64,000 nt of DNA from CATOSD01 sp034422735 (GTDB lineage Bacteria; Chloroflexota; Dehalococcoidia; Lucifugimonadales; CATOSD01). The stretch covers positions 121,895-185,894 of the forward strand of contig DAOUJL010000039.1 in NCBI GenBank assembly GCA_034422735.1, in the 5' to 3' direction. Positions 8,987-16,348 of the stretch are shown here, piece by piece; within the stretch, counting starts at the first letter, position 1, and each line of letters opens with the position of its first letter. The notes beneath the pieces were generated by a model, which did no database searches, was not told the origin of the DNA, and saw only the letters and a program-made list of their open reading frames with translations. Made by a program: the position numbers and the translations under genes.

Positions 8987-9089
8987 ACCCGCGCCCAAAA
9001 GCCCGCATCCGGCCACTTTACGTCTTGGTTAGCTTCCGTTTACCCCGATGGCACGGCGTTTCTGTGTTAGGGCCTGTTTGCATTCACTG

Positions 9090-9395
9090 TCACAGAATCA
9101 TCACGGGAGGGTCTGGATCAACGAAACGATAGATGACATACGGGTTGCGCAGACCTATCGATACCGCCTCTTTGACTACCTTTCTCGCGTCATCGCCGGA
9201 CACGACGACACCATCTTTGGTGTACGCTATCCACTGTCCGGGATGCCGCTCCAGAATCTCGGGCAGATGAGCCTCGTAGTGATCGACGACCTCCCCAAAA
9301 GCGGCGAGACGCTCCAGCATCTCCTCTTCACCACCCATCTCTGCGATTGTGCGCTCCAATTCATGCCCTGACAGTATCTTGTTTGTAGCCATCAC
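9090..9395 (-). CDS. Small DUF5678-like protein
   Basis: A roughly 100-residue acidic protein with HPGQWIAYTKDGVVVSGDDARKV followed by YVIYRFVDPD. This resembles the DUF5678 pattern (a 'PGKWVA..DG..V..GDDLEE...V..V.P' beta-alpha unit) found in many Chloroflexota and archaeal small proteins of unknown role. GTG 9395 and ATG 9392 are both possible starts; GGAGGT lies about 8-11 bases upstream on the minus strand. It stands alone and convergent to miaA. No function is proposed. Confidence 0.7.
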   Translation of the reverse strand: MMATNKILSGHELERTIAEMGGEEEMLERLAAFGEVVDHYEAHLPEILERHPGQWIAYTKDGVVVSGDDARKVVKEAVSIGLRNPYVIYRFVDPDPPVMIL

Positions 9396-9737
9396 GACAC
9401 ACCTCCGTAACTCAGTTTACCGACGACACCCCCTACTGAGCAACACACAGCAGCAACCACCCAAAATCCGTGCCCCAAACCTTCCCAACCGCATATCCCA
9501 GACGCCACACCCCTTCCCATCACCGCGCAATCCCTTCTCATCTGTGTCCCAAAAATCCCCACAATCAGGCCCTGACTCCCCTCACCAGCCCGTAGGGGCA
9601 ATCCCTTGTGGTTGCCCACTCCCCCTCGCCAGCCCGTCCGGCGGGGGACGGCCCCCTCCGCATTCGTCATACCCTCGAAAGAACGTCACCCCCGTGAATA
9701 CGGGGGCGGGAACCCAGATACGCGGCCCCGACCCCTT

Positions 9738-9765
9738 GATTCTACAGCACGAACGTGCTACTTTC
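9738..9765. repeat. Palindromic repeat, copy 1 (CAGCACG-CGTGCT core)
   Basis: A 28-base segment with a near-perfect palindrome (AGCACG AA CGTGCT) flanked by CTAC and ACTTTC. The reverse complement of nearly the same 28 bases occurs at 29051-29077, where the centre reads CG. Both copies lie in the two longest gene-free stretches. Confidence 0.55.
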
Positions 9766-9810
9766 GACCACGTAGGCGCTGAGGCAACTCTTCATTGGTG
9801 AAGCCAATGT

Positions 9811-9849
9811 CCCTTCCCCCTTGATGGGGGAAGGTTAGGATGGGGGTGA
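9811..9849 (+). repeat. Intergenic hairpin repeat, family A
   Basis: Family A unit: TTCCCCC, short loop, GGGGGAA, then GGTTAGGATGGGGGTGA. Plus orientation; upstream of dapF. Confidence 0.8.
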
Positions 9850-10028
9850 TTCCGGCCCAGGATCACCTACGCGTTCCTGTGTCATTCTGCGCCAAACTAG
9901 ACACCGGTGTACCGTGATCGAACACAAAGAGGACAGCCCGCCCAGCTACGAAATGGACAGCATGGAGCAGAATCGAACAGATTTTTTCGTACGCGCCGGG
10001 ATCGGACCGGCCGCCCTGGAATCTGTGC

Positions 10029-10034
10029 TAGAAT
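10029..10034 (+). promoter_or_regulatory. Extended -10 promoter of dapF (TGTGC-TAGAAT)
   Basis: TAGAAT preceded by TGTGC gives an extended -10 (TGn). Predicted start of transcription is near 10041, leaving a 25-base leader with GAGAGG before ATG 10066. No -35 is evident, as expected for extended -10 promoters. Confidence 0.6.
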
Positions 10035-10065
10035 AATGCACCGAAACCCCCGCGAGAGGCCCCGC

Positions 10066-10905
10066 ATGAAGTTCACCAAGATGCACGGCGCCGGCAACGA
10101 CTACGTGTTCGTAGACGGCAGAGACGGCGACCGCGACTGGCCCGCTCTGTCCGTCGCCATGAGCGACCGGCACCTCGGCGTCGGCTCCGACGGCGTAATC
10201 GTGCTCCAGAGCGCCGACGACGCCGACGTCCGCATGTCCATGTTCAACGCCGACGGCTCCCAGGGCGAGATGTGCGGCAACGGCATCCGGTGCTTCGTGC
10301 GGTTCGCCATCGACAACGGCGCGGTCTCCGCCGACAGGTCGCCCATCACCGTGAAGACCCTCGCCGGCGTGCTCGAAGTCTCCCCCGGCTGGGAGCGCGG
10401 CGAGCTGACCCACGCCAGCGTGAGCATGGGCGAGCCGATACTGGAGCCAGCGGAGGTGCCGGTGCTCGCGCCCGGTCCCGGCCCCGTGCTGCGCCACACG
10501 CTCAGCGTGGGAGGGCGCACGTTCGATCTCGCGTTCGTGTCGATGGGCAATCCGCACGCCGTCGCCTTCATCGACGAGCCGGTGGACGACGTGCCGCTGC
10601 ACGAGATAGGGCCGCTCGTGGAGCACGACCCAATCTTCCCCAACCGGGTGAACTTCGAGATAGTGAACGCTCTCAGCGAAACGCACCTGGCCGCGCGCGT
10701 GTGGGAACGCGGGTCGGGCCTCACCCAGGCGTGCGGCACCGGAGCCTGCGCCATCGCGGTCGCGGCGCGGCTGCGCGGCCTGACCGGAGACGCCGTGGCC
10801 GTGACGCTGCCCGGCGGCGACCTGACCGTGCGCTGGCCCGGACACGGCGAAGTCATACTCAACGGCCCCGTCGCCAAGGTGTACGAGGGCACCTGGCCCG
10901 GCTAA
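10066..10905 (+). CDS. dapF: Diaminopimelate epimerase
   Basis: Converts LL- to meso-diaminopimelate for lysine and peptidoglycan. Both catalytic cysteines are present: Cys70 in GEMCGNGIR and Cys223 in QACGTGACA; the N-terminus MKFTKMHGAGNDYVFVDG is canonical. ATG 10066 is chosen over upstream in-frame codons because family homology begins exactly there, with GAGAGG 6 bases upstream. 279 residues, usual length. It is followed by two hairpin repeats and dapL, so the last two steps from tetrahydrodipicolinate are adjacent. Confidence 0.97.
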   Translation: MKFTKMHGAGNDYVFVDGRDGDRDWPALSVAMSDRHLGVGSDGVIVLQSADDADVRMSMFNADGSQGEMCGNGIRCFVRFAIDNGAVSADRSPITVKTLAGVLEVSPGWERGELTHASVSMGEPILEPAEVPVLAPGPGPVLRHTLSVGGRTFDLAFVSMGNPHAVAFIDEPVDDVPLHEIGPLVEHDPIFPNRVNFEIVNALSETHLAARVWERGSGLTQACGTGACAIAVAARLRGLTGDAVAVTLPGGDLTVRWPGHGEVILNGPVAKVYEGTWPG

Positions 10906-10919
10906 GGGGGCCTCATACA

Positions 10920-10957
10920 TCCCCTCTCCCCCGCGCGGGAGAGGGCTAGGGTGAGAG
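10920..10957 (+). repeat. Intergenic hairpin repeat, family B
   Basis: Family B unit: CCCTCTCCC, short loop, GGGAGAGGG, then CTAGGGTGAG. Plus orientation, 15 bases after the dapF stop. Confidence 0.8.
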
Positions 10958-10971
10958 GGCCACGTTAATGT

Positions 10972-11010
10972 CCCCTCTCCCCCGCGCGGGAGAGGGTTAG
11001 GGTGAGGGGG
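10972..11010 (+). repeat. Intergenic hairpin repeat, family B (second copy in tandem)
   Basis: A second family B unit 15 bases after the previous one, same orientation, between dapF and dapL. The pair forms a tandem cluster of two GC-rich hairpins. Confidence 0.8.
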
Positions 11011-11072
11011 CACTCGGGACGGGAATGCCGAACTGTGAAACTGAGATTCCGACTAACTGAGGGAGGCTGCCA

Positions 11073-12263
11073 GTGAAGCTCGCCAGACGTCTAGACAAGA
11101 TACCGCCGTACCTCTTCGTCGAGATAAGCCGCAAGATCGCCGCGAAGAAGGCGCAGGGTATCGAGGTCATCAGCTTTGGCATAGGCGACCCGGACATTCC
11201 GACGCCTCCCCACGTCGTGGAGCGCCTCCGGGAGACGGCCCTGGACGCGCCGAACCACCGCTACCCCGAGTCCGACGGGCTGCCCGAGTTCCGGCAGGCC
11301 GCCGCCGACTGGTACCAGCGGCGTTTCGGCCTCTCGCTCGACTCCGATAAGGAAGTGCTCTCGCTCATCGGCGCCAAGGAGGGCATAGGCCACGCCGCGC
11401 TGTGCTTCCTGGACCCGGGCGACGTGGCGCTCGTGCCCGACCCCGGCTATCCCGTCTACTCGGTGGGCACCTGGTTCGCGGGCGGCGAGTGCCACTGGAT
11501 GCCGCTGCTGGAGGAGAACGGCTGGCTGCCAGACCTGGAGGCCATACCGGAGGACGTGGCGCGAGCCGCAAAGGTGATGTGGCTCAACTACCCGAACAAC
11601 CCCACCGGCGCCATTGCCGAGGCCGACTACTTCGAGCAGGTCGTCGAATTCGCGGCCCGCTACGACATTGCGGTGCTGCACGACGCCTCCTACACCGAGG
11701 TCGCCTTCGACGGCTACAAGCCCGCCAGCTTCCTGCAAACCCCGGGCGCGATGGAAGTGGGCATGGAGTTTCACTCCCTGTCCAAGAGCTACAACATGAC
11801 CGGATGGCGGCTCGGCGTCGCGGCCGGCAACGCCGAGATGATCGACGCGCTGATGGTCGTCAAGTCGAATCTCGACTCGGGCGTGCCCCAGGCCATCCAG
11901 TATATGGGCATCGAGGCGCTGAAGGACCCGCTCGACGCCATCGACGAGCGAAACGCCATCTACCAGCGCCGCAGGGACCGTGTGCTCGAGACGCTCCAGG
12001 GCATCGGGCTGCACGTGGACCCGCCCAAGGCGGGCCTGTACGTGTGGGCGCGCATCCCGCACGGCTACACCTCGGCCCAGATAGCCGAATCGCTGCTGGA
12101 GCAGTGCGACATCGTCGTCACGCCCGGCAAAGGCTACGGCGCCTACGGCGAAGGCTACATCCGGCTGACTCTGACCATAAACGACGAGGACATGGAGCGG
12201 GGCCTCCAGCGCCTGGCCGACTGGAAGCTGCCCCCGCCCGCCAAATGCACAAAAGGGAGCTAG
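11073..12263 (+). CDS. dapL: LL-diaminopimelate aminotransferase
   Basis: A PLP-dependent class I/II aminotransferase converting tetrahydrodipicolinate directly to LL-diaminopimelate, bypassing succinylated or acetylated intermediates. The Schiff-base Lys238 lies in SLSKSYNMTGWRLG; NYPNNPTG and the FGIGDPDIPTP substrate motif are present. Length 396. The start is GTG 11073 with GGGAGG 6 bases upstream. Adjacency to dapF supports this specificity over other aspartate-type aminotransferases. Confidence 0.9.
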   Translation: MKLARRLDKIPPYLFVEISRKIAAKKAQGIEVISFGIGDPDIPTPPHVVERLRETALDAPNHRYPESDGLPEFRQAAADWYQRRFGLSLDSDKEVLSLIGAKEGIGHAALCFLDPGDVALVPDPGYPVYSVGTWFAGGECHWMPLLEENGWLPDLEAIPEDVARAAKVMWLNYPNNPTGAIAEADYFEQVVEFAARYDIAVLHDASYTEVAFDGYKPASFLQTPGAMEVGMEFHSLSKSYNMTGWRLGVAAGNAEMIDALMVVKSNLDSGVPQAIQYMGIEALKDPLDAIDERNAIYQRRRDRVLETLQGIGLHVDPPKAGLYVWARIPHGYTSAQIAESLLEQCDIVVTPGKGYGAYGEGYIRLTLTINDEDMERGLQRLADWKLPPPAKCTKGS

Positions 12264-12301
12264 GCCATACCTAACCGGACCGTCGAGACCCAAATGCACA
12301 A
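12241..12301 (+). repeat. CCAAATGCACAA microrepeat, two copies at the dapL/hflX junction
   Basis: The 12-base string CCAAATGCACAA occurs at 12241-12252 (the last codons of dapL) and 12290-12301 (spanning the hflX ATG). Two more copies with one base change (CCAGATGCACAA) lie inside hflX at 12606 and 12621. Confidence 0.6.
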
Positions 12302-13451
12302 CGTGAGGCGGCGGCGCGAACGGGCGCTGCTGGTCGGGGTGCGGCTGAAGTCCCGCCAAAAGCCGCTCTGGTCGTTCGAAGAGTCGCTCAACGAGCTCGG
12401 CGACCTGGCCGCGAGCGCCGGCGCGCACGTCGTGGCCAGGATGAAGCAGCGACTGGCCAAGCCGGCCAACACCTACGTCGGCAAGGGCAAGCTCCAAGAG
12501 CTGCGTGAACTGGTGCAGTACCGCGACGTCGGCACCGTCATCTGCGACGACGAGCTAACGCCCACCCAGCAGCGCAACCTCGAAAACGCGCTGGGCGGTG
12601 GGCGGCCAGATGCACAAGCCCCAGATGCACAAGTGAAGGTCATAGACCGCACGGCGCTCATCCTCGACGTGTTCGCGCAGAGAGCGCGCACCAGGGAGGG
12701 CCGGCTGCAGGTGGAGCTCGCCCAGCACGAGTACCTGCTGCCCAGGCTCGCGGGGCAGTGGTCGCACCTGGAGCGGCTCGGCGGCGGCATCGGCACCCGC
12801 GGACCCGGCGAGACCCAGATAGAGACGGACCGCAGGCTGGTGCGCGACCGCATCCTGCGGCTGAAGAAGAGCCTGGACGACGTGAGACGCCACCGGAGCG
12901 GATACCGCGCCCGCCGCCGCGAGATGCGGCTGCCCGTGGCGTCGCTGGTGGGGTACACCAACGCGGGCAAGAGCACGCTGCTGAACAACCTTACCGGCGC
13001 CGGCGTGCTGGCCGAGGACCGGCTGTTCTCCACGCTCGACCCGGTGACCCGAAAGGTGCGCCTGCCCTCGGGCCGGACGGTTCTGGTCTCCGACACGGTA
13101 GGGTTTATCCAGAAGCTGCCCACGTCGCTGGTGGCCGCGTTCCGGGCCACGCTCGAGGAGATCGAGGAATCGACGCTCGTCATCCACGTGCTGGACATCA
13201 CCCGGGCCAACGCCGCAGAGCAGGCCCATGTCGTCACGGGAATCCTGGACGACATGGGCCTGTCCGACCACCCGCAGATCCTGGTGCTGAACAAGACCGA
13301 CCTGCTGCCCGAGTTCGATCTGTTGGACAGTCTCGTTGAGGAGGACGACCGGGTGGTGTTCGCGTCCGCGCTGACCGGCGAGGGCGTGGGTGATCTGCTA
13401 TCCGAGATAGACGACGTGCTGAGCCGCTCGGAAGCGGCGGTTATCGCGTAA
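12294..13451 (+). CDS. hflX: GTPase HflX
   Basis: A ribosome-associated GTPase that splits 70S ribosomes under stress. The N-terminal HflX domain has the NTYVGKGKLQEL segment and the glycine-rich GGGIGTRGPGETQIETDRR linker; the G domain has GYTNAGKST (about 220-228), a DTVGF switch and NKTD. Length 385. No good ribosome site precedes ATG 12294. The N-domain carries a short duplicated P-D-A-Q insertion encoded by a tandem 13-base repeat (12606-12633). It follows dapL by 30 bases. Confidence 0.94.
   Translation: MHNVRRRRERALLVGVRLKSRQKPLWSFEESLNELGDLAASAGAHVVARMKQRLAKPANTYVGKGKLQELRELVQYRDVGTVICDDELTPTQQRNLENALGGGRPDAQAPDAQVKVIDRTALILDVFAQRARTREGRLQVELAQHEYLLPRLAGQWSHLERLGGGIGTRGPGETQIETDRRLVRDRILRLKKSLDDVRRHRSGYRARRREMRLPVASLVGYTNAGKSTLLNNLTGAGVLAEDRLFSTLDPVTRKVRLPSGRTVLVSDTVGFIQKLPTSLVAAFRATLEEIEESTLVIHVLDITRANAAEQAHVVTGILDDMGLSDHPQILVLNKTDLLPEFDLLDSLVEEDDRVVFASALTGEGVGDLLSEIDDVLSRSEAAVIA
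12606..12633 (+). repeat. In-frame tandem 13-base repeat inside hflX
   Basis: CCAGATGCACAAG occurs at 12606-12618 and 12621-12633, encoding two PDAQ units between GGGR and VKV in the N-terminal domain. The unit resembles the CCAAATGCACAA copies at the gene's start. Confidence 0.65.
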
Positions 13452-13526
13452 GCGCATCCGGGGGTGCGGGTGTGCGGTAGGGGGGAGAAATCAGGGTGCG
13501 TGGGGGCCATGGCGCGATGTTCGCAC

Positions 13527-13532
13527 TATAAT
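13527..13532 (+). promoter_or_regulatory. -10 box TATAAT before the MFS gene
   Basis: A perfect TATAAT in the hflX/MFS gap, with no matching -35 box. The predicted transcription start (near 13539) falls inside the first arm of an 11-base inverted repeat. Confidence 0.55.
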
Positions 13533-13533
13533 T

Positions 13534-13583
13534 GTTATGTAAAGTACAGCTACGGCACGAACCAAAAACTTGCTTTACATAAC
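13534..13583. promoter_or_regulatory. Operator-like inverted repeat GTTATGTAAAG / CTTTACATAAC
   Basis: Two perfect 11-base complementary arms at 13534-13544 and 13573-13583, 28 bases apart. The first arm begins two bases after the TATAAT box, where a repressor would block transcription start. The arms are AT-rich in a GC-rich genome. A hairpin in the leader RNA is the alternative reading. Confidence 0.55.
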
Positions 13584-13634
13584 GTAACATCGCCGTTTCG
13601 CCCACGCCAACAGCCCGGACGCTGATTTCCCAAA

Positions 13635-14912
13635 ATGGCCTTACCCCCGCGCCTGAATCGCCTCCGACTCGTGCGAACGCCCGCGCTGGCCTACCGCGAC
13701 ATGCGGCTGCTGTCGGCGGCGGGCGTGTTCGACGGTGTCGGCTTCCTGGGCGAGCATCTCGTGCTGGGATGGCTCATGCTCGAGCTGACCGACTCGCCCT
13801 TCATGGTTGGTGCTGCGCTCGGCATTCGAATGGCGCCAGCCTTCCTCCTCGGAGCGGTCGCCGGAGCTCTGGCGGACATTGTGGACCGCCGCGCGGTGTT
13901 GATCCTGATAAACGGACCGCTGGCGGCCACCGCGGCCATCTCGGGCGCGCTGTACCACTTCGGTCTGCTGGAACCGTGGCACCTGTTCGTTCTGGCTGTG
14001 GCGGGCGGCAGTTTGCCTCCTCTGAAGATGACGCTGCAACAGAGCTACGTCGCGGACCTGGTAGGCCTGCCGAATCTGCTGAACGGCATCGCCTTCCTCA
14101 ATATTGGAACCAGGGGCGGCGGCTTCCTGGGCTCGATCCTGCTGGGATTCGTGCTGGAGCGCCTTGGCGCAGACTACGCCTACTTCACCATGGCCTCGAC
14201 CTACCTGTTGACGGCGGGTATCCTCGCTCTCACGCGCGGTCCAGCGGACGCCGACAGTGGCGGCGGCAGACCACGCCGGCCGCGGCGCGCCGAAGGTTTG
14301 GGCGGCGTGCTTGGCGAGCTGGCGGGCAACGTGGCCCGCCTTGCGGCAGAGCTGAGGCGCAACCGCCTGCTCCTTACGCTCGCCGGCACTAGCATGATCA
14401 TAGAATTAGCGGGGTTTTCTCACTTCTCACTGTATCCCAGCATCGCGCGGGACGTGCTCGGCGTCGGCCCGCAGGAGCTGGGCTACATGAGCGCGGCGCG
14501 CTCGCTGGGAGGAGTTCTCGCAGTTATGATGATGGCCGCCATCGGAGTACAGAGCCACCGGGGGGTCAGCTACATGGCTACCATCTTCGTGTTCGGCCTC
14601 GGCGTGGTGCTTCTGGCGTTCATCGGCAACCTCTGGCTCGCGCTGGTCGCCATAGCCGTGGTGTGCGGCATGGCGTCGCTGCTGGACGTCTACTCGCAGA
14701 GCATGATGCTCACCATCGTGCCGTCCGACCTGAGGGGCCGCGCGGCCGGGGCATGGGTCGTGGCGACGGGCACGGGCCCCCTTGGAAGCCTGCAAATAGG
14801 CGCTCTCGCCTCTTCTACTACCATCGCCTTCGCACTGGGCGCCAACGGGGCCGTCCTCGTGTTGCTGGCGGTTTTCGGGCTGCTGTTTCTGCCGACCCTG
14901 CGCCGCCTTTAG
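13635..14912 (+). CDS. MFS transporter
   Basis: A 425-residue inner-membrane protein with about twelve hydrophobic segments arranged as two six-helix halves and a basic central loop (about 205-235, rich in Arg and Gly). DIVDRRAVLILING after the second helix corresponds to the MFS loop 2-3 motif, giving an ADIVDRR signature typical of drug-efflux-type (MFS_3/enterobactin-exporter-like) members. The substrate is unknown. It has its own promoter and an operator-like inverted repeat upstream. It is convergent with the TIR-like gene, whose end lies 13 bases away. Confidence 0.85.
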   Translation: MALPPRLNRLRLVRTPALAYRDMRLLSAAGVFDGVGFLGEHLVLGWLMLELTDSPFMVGAALGIRMAPAFLLGAVAGALADIVDRRAVLILINGPLAATAAISGALYHFGLLEPWHLFVLAVAGGSLPPLKMTLQQSYVADLVGLPNLLNGIAFLNIGTRGGGFLGSILLGFVLERLGADYAYFTMASTYLLTAGILALTRGPADADSGGGRPRRPRRAEGLGGVLGELAGNVARLAAELRRNRLLLTLAGTSMIIELAGFSHFSLYPSIARDVLGVGPQELGYMSAARSLGGVLAVMMMAAIGVQSHRGVSYMATIFVFGLGVVLLAFIGNLWLALVAIAVVCGMASLLDVYSQSMMLTIVPSDLRGRAAGAWVVATGTGPLGSLQIGALASSTTIAFALGANGAVLVLLAVFGLLFLPTLRRL

Positions 14913-14925
14913 ACGCTAACGGCGG

Positions 14926-16020
14926 CTAGGTGACTACCTTTATGATCCCCGTGTCTCTCAGCGACAGCAGTAGCGCCAGCCCAACGTCTTCGGGACGGTC
15001 CCGCGTGTAGTCGATGGTCTCCAGACCCACGAACGGGCTGTAGGCCTGTGTATCGCTCTCGCGCAATACCACGACCTTCTTGCTGTAGAGGGCGGATGCG
15101 GCGCCGACGTGGAACAGCATCCGGTCCGGTCCCTGCCCGGGTGTGCTCGCCGTCAACACCAGTATGGCCGAGTTGCAGGCCTTCATGGCCTCCGAAACCC
15201 TCGGCGACACCGGCTGCGCGCTGTCCGGCTCATCGTCGACCGAGCTGTAAGGAATATCGAACTCCTGGAGAAGGTCTTTGATGAATTCTACAACTTCCGT
15301 TTCGACCTGGTAACCCAGGTACACCCTGCGGGGAGGCGACTGCTCCACTTCGTGCGCCGGCTCCGCTGGACGCTCCCCTTCCCCGCCGGTGAGAGTGGCG
15401 GCGTCCACAGCGGGCTCGGCCTCGGTTGGTGCCGAGGCGCCGCTCAGATCCACGCTCAGAATCCCGTCCGCATCCGCCGTCAAGATGCCGACGAACAAAC
15501 CGTTGGCCCTGATCAACTCGACGCACTCCGCGGAAATCGAGGGGTCGATTCCCCATCCCCGCTCCAGAACGTTGCGCGAGAAGTCGTCCCTGGGCAGCGC
15601 GTCGCCGTCCATCTGTTCGTAGAACCCCACAAAGACGTCCGGGTTACAGGCCGCCTCGATCAGCGCACCGCGGCGCTCCCCTTCCGACATTGGCGACACC
15701 GCCGCCTCCCCCAGCGGAGTCAGGCTGATCACTTCGTCGTTCACGCCGCCCTCGGTCAGCCCATACTTTACCGACGAAGTCAGCTTCATCCTGAACGCGC
15801 TGCTTCCCTTCGTGGTTCCCATCGCATCCGCGAGCCGGTCGGGAGCCAGCGGCTGGCCCCCGTTTACCGCGCGTATTGCCTCCGCGGCCGCAAGGGTATC
15901 CTGAAGGCTGTGGGTCGGGTACGGGCGCCTTATGAGCAGTCTCTTTGGCCTGCGGCCCGTGTCCTCTCCAGTAGACGCCCTCTGTGTCATATCACTCGCA
16001 TCCGGAGTTATTTCAGCCAT
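14926..16020 (-). CDS. Winged-helix-like plus TIR-like (nucleotide-binding) domain protein
   Basis: Two domains joined by an acidic, low-complexity linker (about 193-230). Residues 35-175 look like a winged-helix region (SLQDTLAAAEAIRAVNGG...FRMKLTSSVKYGL...ISLTPLGEAA). Residues 232-345 look like a CAP12/PCTIR-type TIR-like fold: RVYLGYQVETEVVEF, an acidic loop, SAILVLTAS, then MLFHVGAASALYSKKVVVLRE, which parallels the 'viFElGyaiGklg..rVivL' segment of that family. Such domains hydrolyse NAD or bind nucleotide signals in immunity, but activity here is inference and an obvious catalytic Glu is not pinned down. Start ATG 16020 lacks a clear ribosome site; a TAGTAT box lies upstream on the minus strand. 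Confidence 0.6.
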   Translation of the reverse strand: MAEITPDASDMTQRASTGEDTGRRPKRLLIRRPYPTHSLQDTLAAAEAIRAVNGGQPLAPDRLADAMGTTKGSSAFRMKLTSSVKYGLTEGGVNDEVISLTPLGEAAVSPMSEGERRGALIEAACNPDVFVGFYEQMDGDALPRDDFSRNVLERGWGIDPSISAECVELIRANGLFVGILTADADGILSVDLSGASAPTEAEPAVDAATLTGGEGERPAEPAHEVEQSPPRRVYLGYQVETEVVEFIKDLLQEFDIPYSSVDDEPDSAQPVSPRVSEAMKACNSAILVLTASTPGQGPDRMLFHVGAASALYSKKVVVLRESDTQAYSPFVGLETIDYTRDRPEDVGLALLLSLRDTGIIKVVT

Positions 16021-16348
16021 AATTCAAACAATTCAGATTTCAGAAATACTAACAGAAGCAGCGCCGGTCGTAAAGCTAATTCAGCGCGATTTCAGTTCTC
16101 TACGCCGTGTTACAGGCGCAGAAATACGTGCCTGGATCGACATTCAGGCCATCTGGTCGGATGTCACGCGCTGAAGTCGTCGAGAGGCCGCCGTAGTCCC
16201 GGGTGCCGCTGGCGCACGACCGAAGACACGGGCCCATATTTCAGCCGGTGTCGCGCGCGCCGGCGACGCTCTCCCGCGAGCCCCAAAAATGCCCGGTCCG
16301 CCGTCGCCATGCTATGATGTACGGAGTAACTACGCGAAGGTGAGCGAC
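16021..16348. other. Divergent intergenic region, AT-rich near the TIR-like gene
   Basis: No gene seen. The first ~90 bases (16011-16100) are markedly AT-rich and contain several ATTCAG/TTTCAG units on the plus strand, just upstream of the minus-strand wHTH/TIR-like gene. The right end carries the promoter of the S41 protease gene. Confidence 0.5.
16313..16318 (+). promoter_or_regulatory. Extended -10 promoter of the S41 protease gene (TGC-TATGAT)
   Basis: TATGAT preceded by TGC, 30 bases before the TTG start. It matches the recurrent extended -10 pattern of the window. Confidence 0.55.

Larger units (their letters stand above)
9396..10065. other. Intergenic region with interspersed repeats, no gene seen
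   Basis: No convincing ORF. It holds a hairpin GGGGCAA...TTGCCC at about 9592-9617 (part of a GTAGGGGC-type interspersed repeat), an inexact 'CCCCCGTGAATACGGGGGCGGGAA' type hairpin near 9690-9713, a palindrome shared with 29051-29077 (see 9738-9765), one hairpin repeat (9811-9849), and the dapF promoter at its end. Confidence 0.6.
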
